64,000 bases of DNA from Dallia pectoralis (lineage: Eukaryota; Chordata; Actinopteri; Esociformes; Umbridae), in NCBI GenBank assembly GCA_029465975.1, contig CM055737.1:12159959-12223958 (forward strand), given 5' to 3'. Below the pieces are notes generated by a model. It made no database searches, was not told the DNA's origin, and saw only the letters and a list, made by a program, of their open reading frames with translations. Position numbers and translations under genes: made by a program. Shown here piece by piece: positions 63,375 to 64,000 of this stretch (its first letter is position 1; each line of letters opens with the position of its first letter).

Positions 63375-64000
63375 GTACAGTATGTTATCACAGTGGTAAT
63401 AGAGTATGTTATCACAGTGGTGGTACAGTATGTTATCACAGTGGTAATAGAGTATGTTATCACAGTGGTGGTACAGTATGTTATCACAGTGGTAATAGAG
63501 TATGTTATCACAGTGGTGGTACAGTATGTTATCACAGTGGTAATAGAGTATGTTATCACAGTGGTGGTACAGTATGTTATCACAGTATGTTATCACAGTG
63601 GTGGTACAGTATGTTATCACAGTATGTTATCACAGTGGTGGTACAGTATGTTATCACAGTGGTAATAGAGTATGTTATCACAGTGGTGGTACAGTATGTT
63701 ATCACAGTGGTGGTACAGTATGTTATCACAGTGGTGGTACAGTATGTTATCACAGTGGTGGTACAGTATGTTATTACAGTGGTGGTACAGTATGTTATCA
63801 CAGTGGTGGTACAGTATGTTATCACAGTGGTGGTACAGTATGTTATTACAGTGGTAATACAGTATGTTACTACAGTGGTGGTACAGTATGTTATCACAGT
63901 GGTGGTACAGTATGTTATCACAGTGGTGGTACAGTATGTTATTACAGTGGTAATACAGTATGTTACTACAGTGGGGGTACAGTATGTTATCACAGTGGTG
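63375..64000. repeat. 24-bp minisatellite (core TGTTATCACAGTGGTGGTAC)
   Basis: About 26 copies up to the window edge. In the left third GGTGGTACAG and GGTAATAGAG copies alternate strictly, a dimeric 48-bp higher-order unit. The right part is mainly GGTGGTACAG. Open frames on both strands are artefacts. Confidence 0.95.

Overview
The window is vertebrate, and almost certainly teleost, nuclear DNA. It carries GT-AG introns, long CA/GT microsatellites, decayed Tc1-like transposons and a 5'-truncated fish LINE. The LINE and Tc1 remnants resemble repeats I know from salmonid and pike-like fish, so a salmoniform or esociform source is my inference; the species cannot be fixed from the sequence alone.

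The only gene I can support is on the + strand. Ten consecutive coding exons (2242-2432, 7121-7309, 7419-7637, 13325-13464, 16963-17145, 19798-20025, 20268-20682, 27875-28034, 30134-30289, 31939-32033) join with matching codon phases into about 658 codons. The product aligns along its length with the C-terminal half of vertebrate KIAA0825, a protein of unknown biochemical role that is linked to postaxial polydactyly in humans. The 5' half of the gene lies before base 1. The short last exon was not found and probably lies 3' of 32033. The fish protein carries a four-unit, 36-bp coding minisatellite in the third exon.

The rest is dominated by tandem repeats. There are more than 30 arrays, with units from 2 to 81 bp and lengths up to 5.1 kb (20695-25790). 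Many arrays sit directly against exons, and two pyrimidine-rich arrays appear to supply the polypyrimidine tract of a splice acceptor. The many long open frames in these arrays (up to about 420 codons) are by-products of the repeats and are not genes.

From 32 kb onward lie a LINE 3' fragment containing a nearly perfect 81-bp array (38275-40300), a G-rich array (40415-40880), a 48-bp array (41515-42200), three Tc1-like remnants (44340-47515) and an inverted non-autonomous element (about 54630-55130). One of the Tc1 remnants has a minisatellite grown from its own transposase sequence. One further exon-like block of unknown identity is at 47699-47929. No rRNA, tRNA, CRISPR array or complete mobile element was recognised.
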